This document shows positions 44,421-54,400 of a stretch of 64,000 nucleotides of DNA, piece by piece. The stretch is from Beroe forskalii. Its lineage: Eukaryota > Ctenophora > Nuda > Beroida > Beroidae. The notes beneath the pieces are model-generated. The model made no database searches and was not told the DNA's origin. It was given only the letters and a program-made list of their open reading frames with translations. The position numbers and the translations under genes were made by a program. How positions within the stretch are numbered: the first letter of the stretch is position 1; every line of letters starts with the position of its first letter. The DNA lies in contig WFMF01000005.1 in the NCBI GenBank assembly GCA_011033025.1, positions 620,001 to 684,000 of the forward strand, written 5' to 3'.

Positions 44421-45947
44421 TCAAATCCTGATCTGAGATTTCTCTAGAATCCCCCTGAAAGAAGCATCAACTGGAGGTAGGTCACCAGCCAGTGCATTGA
44501 GTAGTTTCTCTTGTGCATTTGATTTTTCTCTTGTCAAGGCGTCAGCCATCTGTTTATCCCCAGGGACCCACTGAATAACCACTTGATTCTCTGAGGCCAT
44601 CTCTCTCAACCAGCCTATGTGTTTCCTCAGTTGTAAATCAGGTGATTGTGTCTCAGAACGTACGATATTCACAAGAGGTTTGCTGTCTGAATAGGCACCA
44701 ATCAGAAGTTTCAGCTGATCTCCATCCTTTGTTATTATTTCTGAAATCAACTCTCTGATGTACACAGCTTCTTTGATACCATTTATGAGAGCTGCTGCTT
44801 CTGCTGCCATTGCACTGGTTACCACATTTTTGATTTTCGTGCAGCTCCAGCTTACTACACTGGACTGCGTCCCATTTGACAAAAGTATGATGTGACCTCC
44901 GACAGAATGTTGCTTCTCGTTAACAATACCGTACCTCCCATCAGCAAAACAGTAGAGGACCAGCCTTCTGATGTTTCCAATGTTTGATATGTTTAGCTGT
45001 ATCTCCGTGAACTTTGTCTTCTGTGCAATTCTCACGAGATCTTGCATGTCAGATACTGTTGGTTTCGAGTTCTTCATGCTGCAGTTCAGAACAGAAAATA
45101 TCATATCTGGTCTGGATTGGGTGACCACCCAAACAAGCTGTCCAACCAGTCTTCTGTACTGTGTGGTTTCTTCTTTAGACAAGAGGTCATCTTTGCTCCT
45201 GCCATTCTTGTCAAATGAGGGAACAACAATATCCCTGATGAAATTCTTCTGATCCAGGGATATCGTGTCTCCATGTTGCGTGATGTTAACACCCACATAG
45301 CAGAACTTTCTTTCACTTTGTTTAGAGATCTCAAACACTTTCTTGATTTCAGCAATAACTCCTTCATGGAATTCTGCTGTTCCTCCATAGATCATATCAT
45401 CTACATGGATTTGAATCACTCCATTCAAATTTCCTACCTCAGAGTACCACATGAACATTGCCTTATCTAATTTAGATTGCTTGCATCCTAGGTTGATCAA
45501 GCATTCTGTCAGGCTTTTATACCACCATCTGCTGGAATCTTTGAGGCCATAGACTGGTTTCTTCAGAAGCCACAAAATACCCTTCTTTCTGGCATACTTG
45601 GGTGGCTTTACATAGATTGCTCTGTCTATAGTTCCAGATTTCAGGAATGCAGCTTTAATATCCATGGTGTGAAGGACAAAAGACTCACTCATAGCTATGT
45701 TGAATAAAACTCTCTGGGACCTCTTTTCTGAAGTGGGTGAGCTAGTTTGAATTTCCAGATTTTCATTCTTTAAGATCTCTTCATAGCCTCTAACGACAAG
45801 TCTTGCCTTGCACTTCCATTGAGAATGTTGACCATCATTGTTCATGGTTTCTCTAATAACCCATCTTGAAGATAGAAAGGATTGTCCGCTGTCTGGAACT
45901 TCCACAAATGCTTCATTACTCATCCAACTTTCAATCTCTGTCTTCAT
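44421..45947 (-). CDS. Copia reverse transcriptase-RNase H ORF (508 aa)
   Basis: Copies element RNA into DNA. The RT begins at KARLVVRGYEE and holds HTMDIKAAFL (first catalytic Asp), KPVYGLKDSSRWW and IQIHVDDMIYGG (the two catalytic Asps; His replaces the usual Tyr or Phe). Next come the thumb-side YRRLVGQLVWVVTQSRPDM and RNase H with AEAAALINGIKEA, AYSDSKPLVNIV and QMADALTRE. The start ATG shares ATGA with the stop of the upstream ORF, one base back in frame. The frame stays open for about 15 codons upstream of that ATG, so frameshifting or stop-restart are both possible. No internal stop. Confidence 0.92.
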   Translation of the reverse strand: MKTEIESWMSNEAFVEVPDSGQSFLSSRWVIRETMNNDGQHSQWKCKARLVVRGYEEILKNENLEIQTSSPTSEKRSQRVLFNIAMSESFVLHTMDIKAAFLKSGTIDRAIYVKPPKYARKKGILWLLKKPVYGLKDSSRWWYKSLTECLINLGCKQSKLDKAMFMWYSEVGNLNGVIQIHVDDMIYGGTAEFHEGVIAEIKKVFEISKQSERKFCYVGVNITQHGDTISLDQKNFIRDIVVPSFDKNGRSKDDLLSKEETTQYRRLVGQLVWVVTQSRPDMIFSVLNCSMKNSKPTVSDMQDLVRIAQKTKFTEIQLNISNIGNIRRLVLYCFADGRYGIVNEKQHSVGGHIILLSNGTQSSVVSWSCTKIKNVVTSAMAAEAAALINGIKEAVYIRELISEIITKDGDQLKLLIGAYSDSKPLVNIVRSETQSPDLQLRKHIGWLREMASENQVVIQWVPGDKQMADALTREKSNAQEKLLNALAGDLPPVDASFRGILEKSQIRI

Positions 45948-48900
45948 GGCTTCAATGACAAAAGGTTCTTCATATCTGTTTTTGGTACTTCTCTAGACAC
46001 ATTGTTGATAGCTTCATTTTCAGCCAGGTAGTTGATTTGTGTAGCCATTGTCTCTGATCTAGAAGGACATGGAGAACGTTCAATGACTCTGAAGTTCTCT
46101 ATACGGTCAAAGTAGACACCAAACATGTTACCATCATCATCAACTACATTCCAATGGTACTGGTTCACTTTGCTGGATGATTTACCACCTTTTAAAGCTA
46201 ATTGGACTGTTTTCCACTCAGATGATTTGTCAACTTTGATTTTGACACAGTCCCCTTTCTGTAGAGTGGGAAAAACAACTTCTAGCTTCCCCTCCAATGA
46301 AACTTCTTTTGTTTCCAATGGGGTCATCAAGGCATCTCCACTTAAGTTGGAAAGTCTCAATTGAACTGGCCTGGCTTGTCTGTTTTGTGTCAGACCTGTA
46401 GCTGGAGTTGATGTGAGAATATCAGGATGAGATATATTAGTTGTTTGTTCATCTGGGGCATCCATAGTCCAGTTTTCAGCAAAGTCATGATTTGGCAAGA
46501 TGTATTCTGGTTCAGGGTTTATTCTCAAGCTTTTGTCTTGTCTTTTACCAAGGATTTCATTGGTTTCAACCTCAGTTTGATCTTCTGCAATCGTGTGAAG
46601 AGGGGTCTTTGGAACAACAGTTTTGCTTGATTGAAGTTTTCTTTGAAACTGATTTTGAATAGTAATGGATGTAGGATATTCTGGTCTTTGGTCAGGAAGT
46701 CTCATGACAGGAGTGTTCTCCATAAAAAGGTGTCTTTGGGATTCAGGTTCATCATTTTCTGGTGTTTTGTCTGGGTGTCTTTGAACAGTAGGGCTTTGAG
46801 TGACTAGTCTGATTTCATCTGATCTTTGGTCTTTGAACGTATGAGCAGCAAGTCTTTCATCAGCAGGTATGGGTATGATTTCTTCTTGTCTTTGATGTGT
46901 AGCATCAGGTCTTTGAGCATCTGATCTGATTTCTTCTTGTCTTTGATCTGTAGCAGCAGGTCTTTGAGAATCTGATCTGATTTCTTCTTGTCTTTGATTC
47001 GTAGCAGCAGGTCTTTGAGCATCTGATCTGATTTCTTCTTGTCTTTGATCAGTTTGTTCTGGAACAGTAAGTCTGGTCTGAGCTTCAGGTCTGTTGTCAA
47101 GTAAAGGGGTAGGAGATAAGCGACATGGCTTTTGAGATTCACGTAGCACTTCTGGTTCATTTTGATCTGGAACATCTTGATTTATGACAGGTAATTGGTA
47201 TTGATGTGCAATGTCAGCCATACCTACTGCTTCTTCAAGCATTATGTCTTGAAAAGAGCAGTAGTAAGACTCAGAATCAGTACTGTCACTTTGATTAGAA
47301 CCATTAGCTTCTGATTCAGAATCAGAATTGTCATCGTCACTGCTGTCATCACTACTATCATCAGGAATAGCAACATCTTTCCTGCTTTTATCCTTACTGA
47401 ATGTTTCTTTGATGACCTTTGTATCACTGACTTTGGTCTCAGGTTTTGTTGAATCAAGAGGAACATCATTCTTTGGTTGATTTTTCAGCTTGACTTTGCT
47501 CTTATGAAGTCTGATAATCTTGCCCCCATGCTTAACAATAACATTCTGATCAACTGTAGTTATAATCTTTCCTGGTCCATGATAATCCTTGTCATGCAAT
47601 CGCTTGTAGTAGACCTCATCACCAGGTAACAACACTTCATTCTTGTATTGATAAACCCTGCCTTTCATGGCTCTTTTCAGACGAACACTGCTTTCAATCT
47701 TTGTGAATTCTTCTCTGGCTGCCCTCATGGCATTCAAGTTGTCACTCACAACTTTACTGGCATTGTCTTCACTCAGGGAAGCTATGTTCTTCACATTGCT
47801 GATTGAGGGTAGGGAAGCATTCTGGCCAAATACCAACTGTTGAGGAGAGTAACCATAGATATTCTGCAGATTGTTCTTTGCATTCAATGCCCATTGCAGT
47901 GCAATATCCCATGAGCAGTTTGTTGATTTCTTTATCTTCCTTGTCATTTCATCGATGATAGCATTGTGCCTTTCACAGATGCCATTACTGAATGGACTTT
48001 CGACAGGTGTCACTTTGATCTTGATCTCATATTTTTCACATAGGTCACGAAACTCCTCATTGACAAACTCAGTGCCATTATCAGAAAAGAATTCCAGAGG
48101 TCTTCCAAATATACTGAGCCAAATCTGAAACAAGGATTCAATGATCTTTTCTGCATGCTTTGATCTGATAAACTTTCCTGCTGAGAATCTAGTGAAGGTA
48201 TCAATGAGATGCAGGACAGGTTTTCCATCAATGAATTTTAGATCCATAGCAACAACTTCATTGAAGGCTGATGACAGAGGAAGGCAGACTTTAGGACGTG
48301 GTGGTGGTTTCTTTATCCTTTGGCATACATCACAGTTTCTCACAGTCTCTTCTAGTGCTTTCTTCAATTTCACATCAGGTCCATTGGCACTACACACTAG
48401 TTTGTAGATCCTTTCAGCAGTAGCATGAGCGAAGACTTTGTGAAGCTTACTTGCCTTCTCTTCTGGTGAGATTTTACAAACCTCATTGACAAGTATTGGA
48501 ATACTGAGCATTGACTTCATGTTCCCAATCTCTTTGGAGGGAAGGATGGGTATGACATATTGCCCACAAGAGGTTAAAGAGCTTGGGTGCTTCTCATCTT
48601 TTATCCTGACAGTGTCAGAACTGAAGTCTATGTTCATGTCTGCCTTCTTCATAGACTCTCTGGATAAAAGAAGTGGAATGGAGGAAGGTACCACATAGGT
48701 GTCTAGGTAAACATGCTTTCTTCCAATCTCAGCAGGTATCCAGACATGTTTGGCACTCTCAACAGGTTCATTGTCTCCAAACCTAAATAGAATCTTTTGG
48801 TCATCAATCTCTTTCAAAGGTTCTTGAAGAGCATCTTCATAGACTTTTAACCAATCTGATCCACAAACAGTCTTGCCAGCACCTGAGTCAAGAAGTGCCT

Positions 48901-50227
48901 GATTGAGACACTCTGAAACAAGACCAGAGACTTGTACAGGTTCAGAAGCTAGGTACACATATTCTTGATCATTATTTTGCCTTGGATGTTGAGTTTGATT
49001 TGATGAATTCATCATGGTATGCTGAACATTTGGAGGAGTTCTGGTGTTACTTCTACTTTGTTGAAATTGACCTGGATGACCTCTACTTCTTCCATTGATT
49101 GGAGGCTGATTGCTGATTTGATCTTGCTGGAAGCTCTGATAGTAGTTGTCATATCTATTGGATCCATTTTGGTAATTATCATATCTGTTAGATCCATTTC
49201 TGCCTCGGCCATAATTTCTTCCACTGTTGTTTCCTCTTCCTCTGTTGTTCTGATATCTTCCTCTGTAGTTGTTGTTCTGATAGTCTTGGTTTTGCCAGTA
49301 AGGTTGATATGACTGATACTGCATCCAGTCACCTTGATTGCTTGAATTTCTGCCATCATGCCATTGTCTACTTCCAGGGTCAGCATACTGATAGCTGTTT
49401 AGCTGCTCCATTTGATTGTTGCCAACATGTTGTGAGTTGTCTGTTTTGCTCGGAACAACTTCCTGGGTCCTTCTGTTTCCAGATACAGCAACTGTTTCTT
49501 CAACTTTATGAGGAGTTTCCAGTTCATAAGCTTTAGTAACATGGTTCAGAACATATTTGCACTGGTTATGAGGACACTGATATTGCATGTGATTGGGATC
49601 ACCACATATGTAGCACTGCACTGATTTGACGAACAGAGCATTGACTGGTTCCAGAGTATCTTCTAAAGGTTCCTCTTTGATCCTAGTCAAGTTTAGTCCA
49701 GCATTTTTAGGAACTCCAAGAAAGTTAAATGCTCTGCTCAGTCTTTTGGAGATCTCTTCGAAGTTAGCCTCCTTGACATCAGCTCCAATCATTTGTTTAG
49801 TCTGCTCTGAGACTCTTGCTCCTTCTAGAAGCTTGTAGCAAATGATAACTTGGGGAATATTCAACTGATGATTGTTTTCCAGTTCTTCTTTTAGATAACA
49901 GAATCTATCCAGGTAATCCCTCACAGTTTCATTATCATATCTGGATATGTCATCAAACTCCTTATATTTCATGAAAAGATCTCCCACAGGATCAACTTCT
50001 TGCCTGAATAAGTTATCAAGAACATCTGTCAGAGTTGATACAGATTGTATCTGTGCTGATCTCTTCACTACTTCATTCAGTGCTTTCTGATTCTCTATGT
50101 TCAGAATGAGAGCAGTAGCTTTTGCCTGACCAGGGATATCACTGGTTGATTTGTCCCATCTATCAACCAAAGTCCTATAAGTCTTGTAGGAGTCTCCTTC
50201 CTTGAATTTAGGGGGTCTACATTTCAT
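45944..50227 (-). CDS. Copia gag-protease-integrase ORF (1427 aa)
   Basis: Makes the particle protein, the protease that matures it and the integrase that inserts the DNA. The CCHC zinc knuckle CYICGDPNHMQYQC lies at residues 205-218. A long Asn/Gln/Arg-Gly-rich RNA-binding stretch runs at about 270-400, the protease active site DSGAG at about 447, integrase HHCC (HKVFAH...CDVC) at about 596-636, and D,D-35-E with MDLKF, SDNGTE and CERHN at about 662, 716 and 752. After the core come an acidic Ser/Asp run (~950-985) and four copies of a 17-residue QRQEEIRSDAQRP repeat (DNA 46877-47080). The frame ends just before the RT, which in most Copia elements is fused. It is intact and so potentially active. 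Confidence 0.93.
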   Translation of the reverse strand: MKCRPPKFKEGDSYKTYRTLVDRWDKSTSDIPGQAKATALILNIENQKALNEVVKRSAQIQSVSTLTDVLDNLFRQEVDPVGDLFMKYKEFDDISRYDNETVRDYLDRFCYLKEELENNHQLNIPQVIICYKLLEGARVSEQTKQMIGADVKEANFEEISKRLSRAFNFLGVPKNAGLNLTRIKEEPLEDTLEPVNALFVKSVQCYICGDPNHMQYQCPHNQCKYVLNHVTKAYELETPHKVEETVAVSGNRRTQEVVPSKTDNSQHVGNNQMEQLNSYQYADPGSRQWHDGRNSSNQGDWMQYQSYQPYWQNQDYQNNNYRGRYQNNRGRGNNSGRNYGRGRNGSNRYDNYQNGSNRYDNYYQSFQQDQISNQPPINGRSRGHPGQFQQSRSNTRTPPNVQHTMMNSSNQTQHPRQNNDQEYVYLASEPVQVSGLVSECLNQALLDSGAGKTVCGSDWLKVYEDALQEPLKEIDDQKILFRFGDNEPVESAKHVWIPAEIGRKHVYLDTYVVPSSIPLLLSRESMKKADMNIDFSSDTVRIKDEKHPSSLTSCGQYVIPILPSKEIGNMKSMLSIPILVNEVCKISPEEKASKLHKVFAHATAERIYKLVCSANGPDVKLKKALEETVRNCDVCQRIKKPPPRPKVCLPLSSAFNEVVAMDLKFIDGKPVLHLIDTFTRFSAGKFIRSKHAEKIIESLFQIWLSIFGRPLEFFSDNGTEFVNEEFRDLCEKYEIKIKVTPVESPFSNGICERHNAIIDEMTRKIKKSTNCSWDIALQWALNAKNNLQNIYGYSPQQLVFGQNASLPSISNVKNIASLSEDNASKVVSDNLNAMRAAREEFTKIESSVRLKRAMKGRVYQYKNEVLLPGDEVYYKRLHDKDYHGPGKIITTVDQNVIVKHGGKIIRLHKSKVKLKNQPKNDVPLDSTKPETKVSDTKVIKETFSKDKSRKDVAIPDDSSDDSSDDDNSDSESEANGSNQSDSTDSESYYCSFQDIMLEEAVGMADIAHQYQLPVINQDVPDQNEPEVLRESQKPCRLSPTPLLDNRPEAQTRLTVPEQTDQRQEEIRSDAQRPAATNQRQEEIRSDSQRPAATDQRQEEIRSDAQRPDATHQRQEEIIPIPADERLAAHTFKDQRSDEIRLVTQSPTVQRHPDKTPENDEPESQRHLFMENTPVMRLPDQRPEYPTSITIQNQFQRKLQSSKTVVPKTPLHTIAEDQTEVETNEILGKRQDKSLRINPEPEYILPNHDFAENWTMDAPDEQTTNISHPDILTSTPATGLTQNRQARPVQLRLSNLSGDALMTPLETKEVSLEGKLEVVFPTLQKGDCVKIKVDKSSEWKTVQLALKGGKSSSKVNQYHWNVVDDDGNMFGVYFDRIENFRVIERSPCPSRSETMATQINYLAENEAINNVSREVPKTDMKNLLSLKP
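46877..47080 (-). repeat. Four 51-bp in-frame repeats in the Copia polyprotein
   Basis: The gatttcttcttgtctttgat landmark recurs at 46877, 46928, 46979 and 47030. It encodes a 17-residue QRQEEIRSDAQRP-type unit in the integrase C-terminal tail. Confidence 0.85.
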
Positions 50228-50910
50228 GGCTAGGGATTTTGATTATACAAGTTGTAATCAGTTGTAGTAAGTTGTATTTTAGGTGAGTGAGTGAGAGTAA
50301 AAGATAATGAGTTTTAAACGTTACACTAGATATGGTTTCAGATGATTTTCTGGATATATCAACTCTTAGCAATTCAATACTTTCAAGATACTGATTTTCA
50401 ATGAATTACCAATTTTCAAGAGCTCACTACTTTTAAAGATTTCACAAATTTTGAATATATAACCAATTTCACCAAAATTTCCAGAATTTACTAACTTCTT
50501 GATAGGTCTTGAAAACTCAACAGGAATCTCCACAGAATCTTCTTATCTGGTGAGGTGTCTTCTTGTAACTGGGTCTTGAGCAGTACACAACTTGGATCCT
50601 CGAGCAGTCTTGAGCAGGAATCTCAACAGGAATCTTCTGGTCACAGTTGTCCACAGCAGATTGTAGTTTCTCCAAACACAAGGGTTGTAGTATCTTCAAA
50701 CACAAGGGTTTCCACACAAGAGCTTGTAGAATCTTCAAATAGCCTGTTATCTCCACAACAACTAGCAGTGTGTCCAAATAAGGTCTTCAGTACTACAGTT
50801 TGTAGTATCCCTGAACACACCTCAAACACAAGGTTGTCCTCAAACACAAGATTGTGTCTTCTGCACACTTCGTGGAGTACACTGGGGATCAACAAGCTAG
50901 GAACCACTTC
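50228..50910 (-). other. Leader of the Copia element
   Basis: Untranslated sequence between primer-binding site and gag start. It has loose repeats of caaacacaagg and cttgtagaatc. Confidence 0.6.
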
Positions 50911-50919
50911 CTGCTACCA
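50911..50919 (-). promoter_or_regulatory. Primer-binding site, initiator Met tRNA
   Basis: Minus strand TGGTAGCAG abuts the LTR end and is complementary to the 3' end (CTGCTACCA) of animal initiator Met tRNA. The match weakens beyond nine bases. Confidence 0.8.
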
Positions 50920-51128
50920 TGAGATATTTATAGTGGAAGTACCGGAACCCAGAACCCAAATGAAGAGACAGTTTTCAGGGGTAACGAACCATCTAGCCTA
51001 GGAAGGAAGAGTATGTTGAGTTTATATTCAGATATAAGGGAAAGTTATATTCACGGGGGAATAACTATATCAAAGTAAAGGGATATAAGGGGAAATATAA
51101 TAATCTGAATAATAATATAAAATAATAA
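50920..51128 (-). repeat. 5' LTR of the Copia element, outer ~18 bp missing
   Basis: Identical to the 3' LTR apart from two small differences, but it stops at aataataa where the other continues taaaaacgaatatcaaca. The flanking bases gttt follow at 51129 and precede the 3' LTR at 33064, a possible 4-base duplication. Confidence 0.8.
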
Positions 51129-51149
51129 GTTTCTGCAGGATTCTGCTTC

Positions 51150-51305
51150 TGAGCTCCTAACTCCCCCTCCCCTCGCAGCGAGCAGCTCCAGACCCTGAAC
51201 ACGGAGCTGAGCAACAACCAAACTACTGAATCCCTGATATATCCTTTAAATATTAGGTGATTAGGTATACCCATTTTTACTGACTAACTCCCCCTCCCCT
51301 GGCAG
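51150..51305 (+). repeat. Duplicated acceptor and exon start of coiled-coil gene
   Basis: ctaactccccctcccct then gcag and about 43 exon bases (cgagcagctccagaccctga...) occur at 51179 and again at the true exon at 51306, 127 bp apart. The first copy diverges after caacaacca and cannot continue. Confidence 0.9.
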
Positions 51306-51446
51306 CGAGCAGCTCCAGACCCTGAACACGGAGCTGAGCAACAACCAGCAGATAATGAGGAAACAAAACGAGGATTACCAGGGCAAGGTGGCTGCTCTTA
51401 ACACCACTCAAATCAAGTTGGGCGAGAGCCAAGATCTAATCCTCAG
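51306..51446 (+). CDS. Coiled-coil gene exon
   Basis: EQLQTLNTELSNNQQIMRKQ then NEDYQGKVAALNTTQIKLGE. Starts with one base of a split codon, ends in phase 2, donor gtgggt. Confidence 0.85.
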
Positions 51447-54400
51447 GTGGGTTACTGGTTTTTCTGCATTCTACAGAACAGAGAACGTTGTTTGTTATCA
51501 AAGCATTCATGTAGAGGATGAATTGATTTGCTTTTCTAGTCTTCCCTCTTTCCCCAGGTTAGAGGAATCCTCAGATTTTATCAATATTTTGGCTTTCCTC
51601 CCCCCTTTCTTCAGGTTGAAGGACGACATCTCTTCGCTGAAATCCTCGGTTTCCCGTCTTGAGGACGACAAGAAGGAGCTCTCCCTTCTGGTGGAATCCC
51701 TCAGGGACTCCACGGAAAAGTGCGGGAAACTCAACACCAAACTGGAGGAGGATATCCGAGCTAAGGTGAGGAGGATATCCGAGCTAAGGTGAGGAGGATA
51801 TCCGAACTAAGGTGAGGAGAATATCCGAACTAAAGTGAGGAGGATATCCGAGCCAAGGTGAGGAGAATATCCGAACTAAGGTGAGGAGGATATCCGAGCT
51901 AAGGTGAGGGAAAATGAAACTATTTTTGGTGCAATATCCACAGACCATCACGACCCCTTGCGAGGTGTGATGGCAACTCTCCATAGCGGAGTGTTCTGCT
52001 GGAACCCATCTGGCTGCACTGAAAGTGAAACTGTAGTGAATATATCAGAATTTGTGTTTAGAAAATCAAGTTGGCATATTGGGCCAAGTTGAGTCACTTC
52101 GAAGTTCAAGGAACCGATATAAATAGTCTTAACGAGAAATCTTACAATTTGGGTAATTGGGGTTTGTCATGCTTTTTTAGGTAATCCCAGAAAACAACGT
52201 CGATCAGATAAATTGATAATCTGTCAGCTTAATTTAACCTAGAATTTTGCTGACTCCTTCAAACACATTAAAGTCTTTATAGAGAGTGTTTATTTCAAAT
52301 TACCACTGCCTATTTATGGAAGACACGCTATTAAAAACTTTGTGATATTTTTGCGGGTGCTATCCATAAAAGGTGATTATTGACAGTGAATATTCAGGTA
52401 TGTCTCCTGCACCTTTTTAAGTCTTTAAATATTGCGTTCTTTAAAACATTTTTAAAGACTTGCTCGGGCGAAAGAGTATTTTTAGAAACAGTCTTTAGAG
52501 AATTGTATAGGCACAGAAAGCTGTTGCAATGTTCATCTTTGCTATAATGTTCAACTTTACTATCCTTTGATTCTTGTCATGGACTGTTACAGCTGTAGGA
52601 ATGGAAATAAAAACCCCCAAAATAAAAGATACATGTAACCCTCAAACTCTAGGATTCGATCTTCAAATCAGACATTTGGGCGAAAAAGAACATTTGATGT
52701 CATACCGAAAAAAATTTGTTTTCATACCACAATCTAATCTAGTAAGTCCCTATATTATAAATGAAGCGATTAATATTTTGCTCCTTTTGCGGTTCTAGGG
52801 TTCCTCCAAATCAAACTTTTGAATCTGAATCACGAAAAGTCAACACGATATTTGCGTACATGCTACCATCAAGGAAGTTTCTTCCATATGAATTGCGTCA
52901 ATATTCAAAGATTCAACTCCTGCCATATATACTTTTCTTTGAACTACCTTACTATTCAAATATTCGATTCAAATATACTCAAAAATAGGCGGTTCAAAGT
53001 CAATAACTTGCCACGTTGAGCTATGATAATGACGTAATTTTAAGCGCGCATATTCATGAAATCCACCTTCAAGAGAAACTTTGACCTATTTAAAATATTT
53101 GTGCGGTCGTGATCGCGATGACAAAAGTTTGGTGGGAACACAATGCGCTAATGCGTCGAGCGCTGTAGTTGTCTTGGAGTGATAGCAGACCGAATGTTAT
53201 ATTATGACTCTATTGTGCAGGGATTAAAGTGTACAGCTCCTTCGAAATATTTTATAGTTCTTACGAAAATTATTTTAGTTCTTCTGAAAATTATGCATAA
53301 AATTCAGTTCTTATAAAACGAAAATTCTTATAAATATTATAACGATGATAATGTTAATTGATTATAAATAAAATATTAATTTTAGAAATTTTTTGAATAA
53401 AATCTTATTTTCCCTCGTTTTTGTTATCAATGAAAATATAAATTCCCCTGATTTTCAGGTTGCTGAGATCGTGTCTCTTCGGGAGAAGGTGGAAGAGTGC
53501 AAGGGAGACAACAGAATCATCACCCAGAGATTTGATCAGGAAGTCGAGAAGAACGGCTGGAGTGTGGAAAAAATCAAGGACTTGCAGGTTTGGTGGTTTT
53601 CTAAATCTTAAATGTAGTGTAAATGGGGTGATCATTTTTAAATAGATATCAGTTGAATGACATGACAGATTTTCAATGTTAACAAATTTCAATTTTTGTC
53701 CTTTCAGTTGAAATGGTATAACCGTCAGTAAAATATTTGCAACAGAATTTAATCATCTAACCAATAAAATAAATCTACTCGTAATTGAGGTCTTTAAAGC
53801 TTAAAGATTTCATTATGTGAGATTTATACCCTTAGTAACCCCTTCCATTCACAGACTAAGCTGGAACGGTACCGAGCAAACCTAGATCAAACCCGTCACG
53901 AGGCAGAAGAAGATACGCAGTCACTGGAGGCAGAGATTAGGGAGAAAATGGTAACGAAAATAAGGTGAGATAACGAAAACGGTGATCTTATCACCCGGAT
54001 TGAGGAACAGCAGGTTGGTTTCTAAAGTTTTAAGGTTTTAGTTCATTTGGCCCAAGTGGACATATTGCCTAACCCCTAAAACTCACAATTTTGAATATAT
54101 CTCTCTCCCCTAGTCCCCTGACCCTAACCAGGCCGTCGGTCCACTGTCCAGTAAGGCCAAATATCCGAATACCGTCTCTACGGAGATCAGGAGAAAATGA
54201 GTGAAATAGGACCCGAGCCCACGTCTTGAGAGTCATTAGGAATGTCTTTAAATTTGTTTTCAAGCATGATTCGTGGGAAGTATGTCGTCAACCTCCAGAA
54301 ATAATGCACAAAATAATATATGCTCTGTAAGTCACCAATGTAGTTGTCAAAATTTGATGGCTTGAAGTCATAATAATTCAATACTCTTAATATGACATTT

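Larger units (their letters stand above)
33068..51128 (-). mobile_element. Copia-order LTR retrotransposon, ~18 kb, with internal satellite
   Basis: Read on the minus strand: 5' LTR (51128-50920), initiator-Met primer-binding site, ~690-bp leader, gag-protease-integrase ORF, RT-RNase H ORF, 11-kb 3' region containing the 6.5-kb satellite, purine tract, 3' LTR (33296-33068). PR-IN-RT-RH order defines Copia (Pseudoviridae-like). The two LTRs differ by one substitution and one 2-base gap over ~209 bp, so insertion is recent. Copia elements are usually 5-6 kb, so this one is very large. A nested insertion or assembly join cannot be excluded, but only one primer-binding site and one purine tract are seen. 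Confidence 0.8.
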
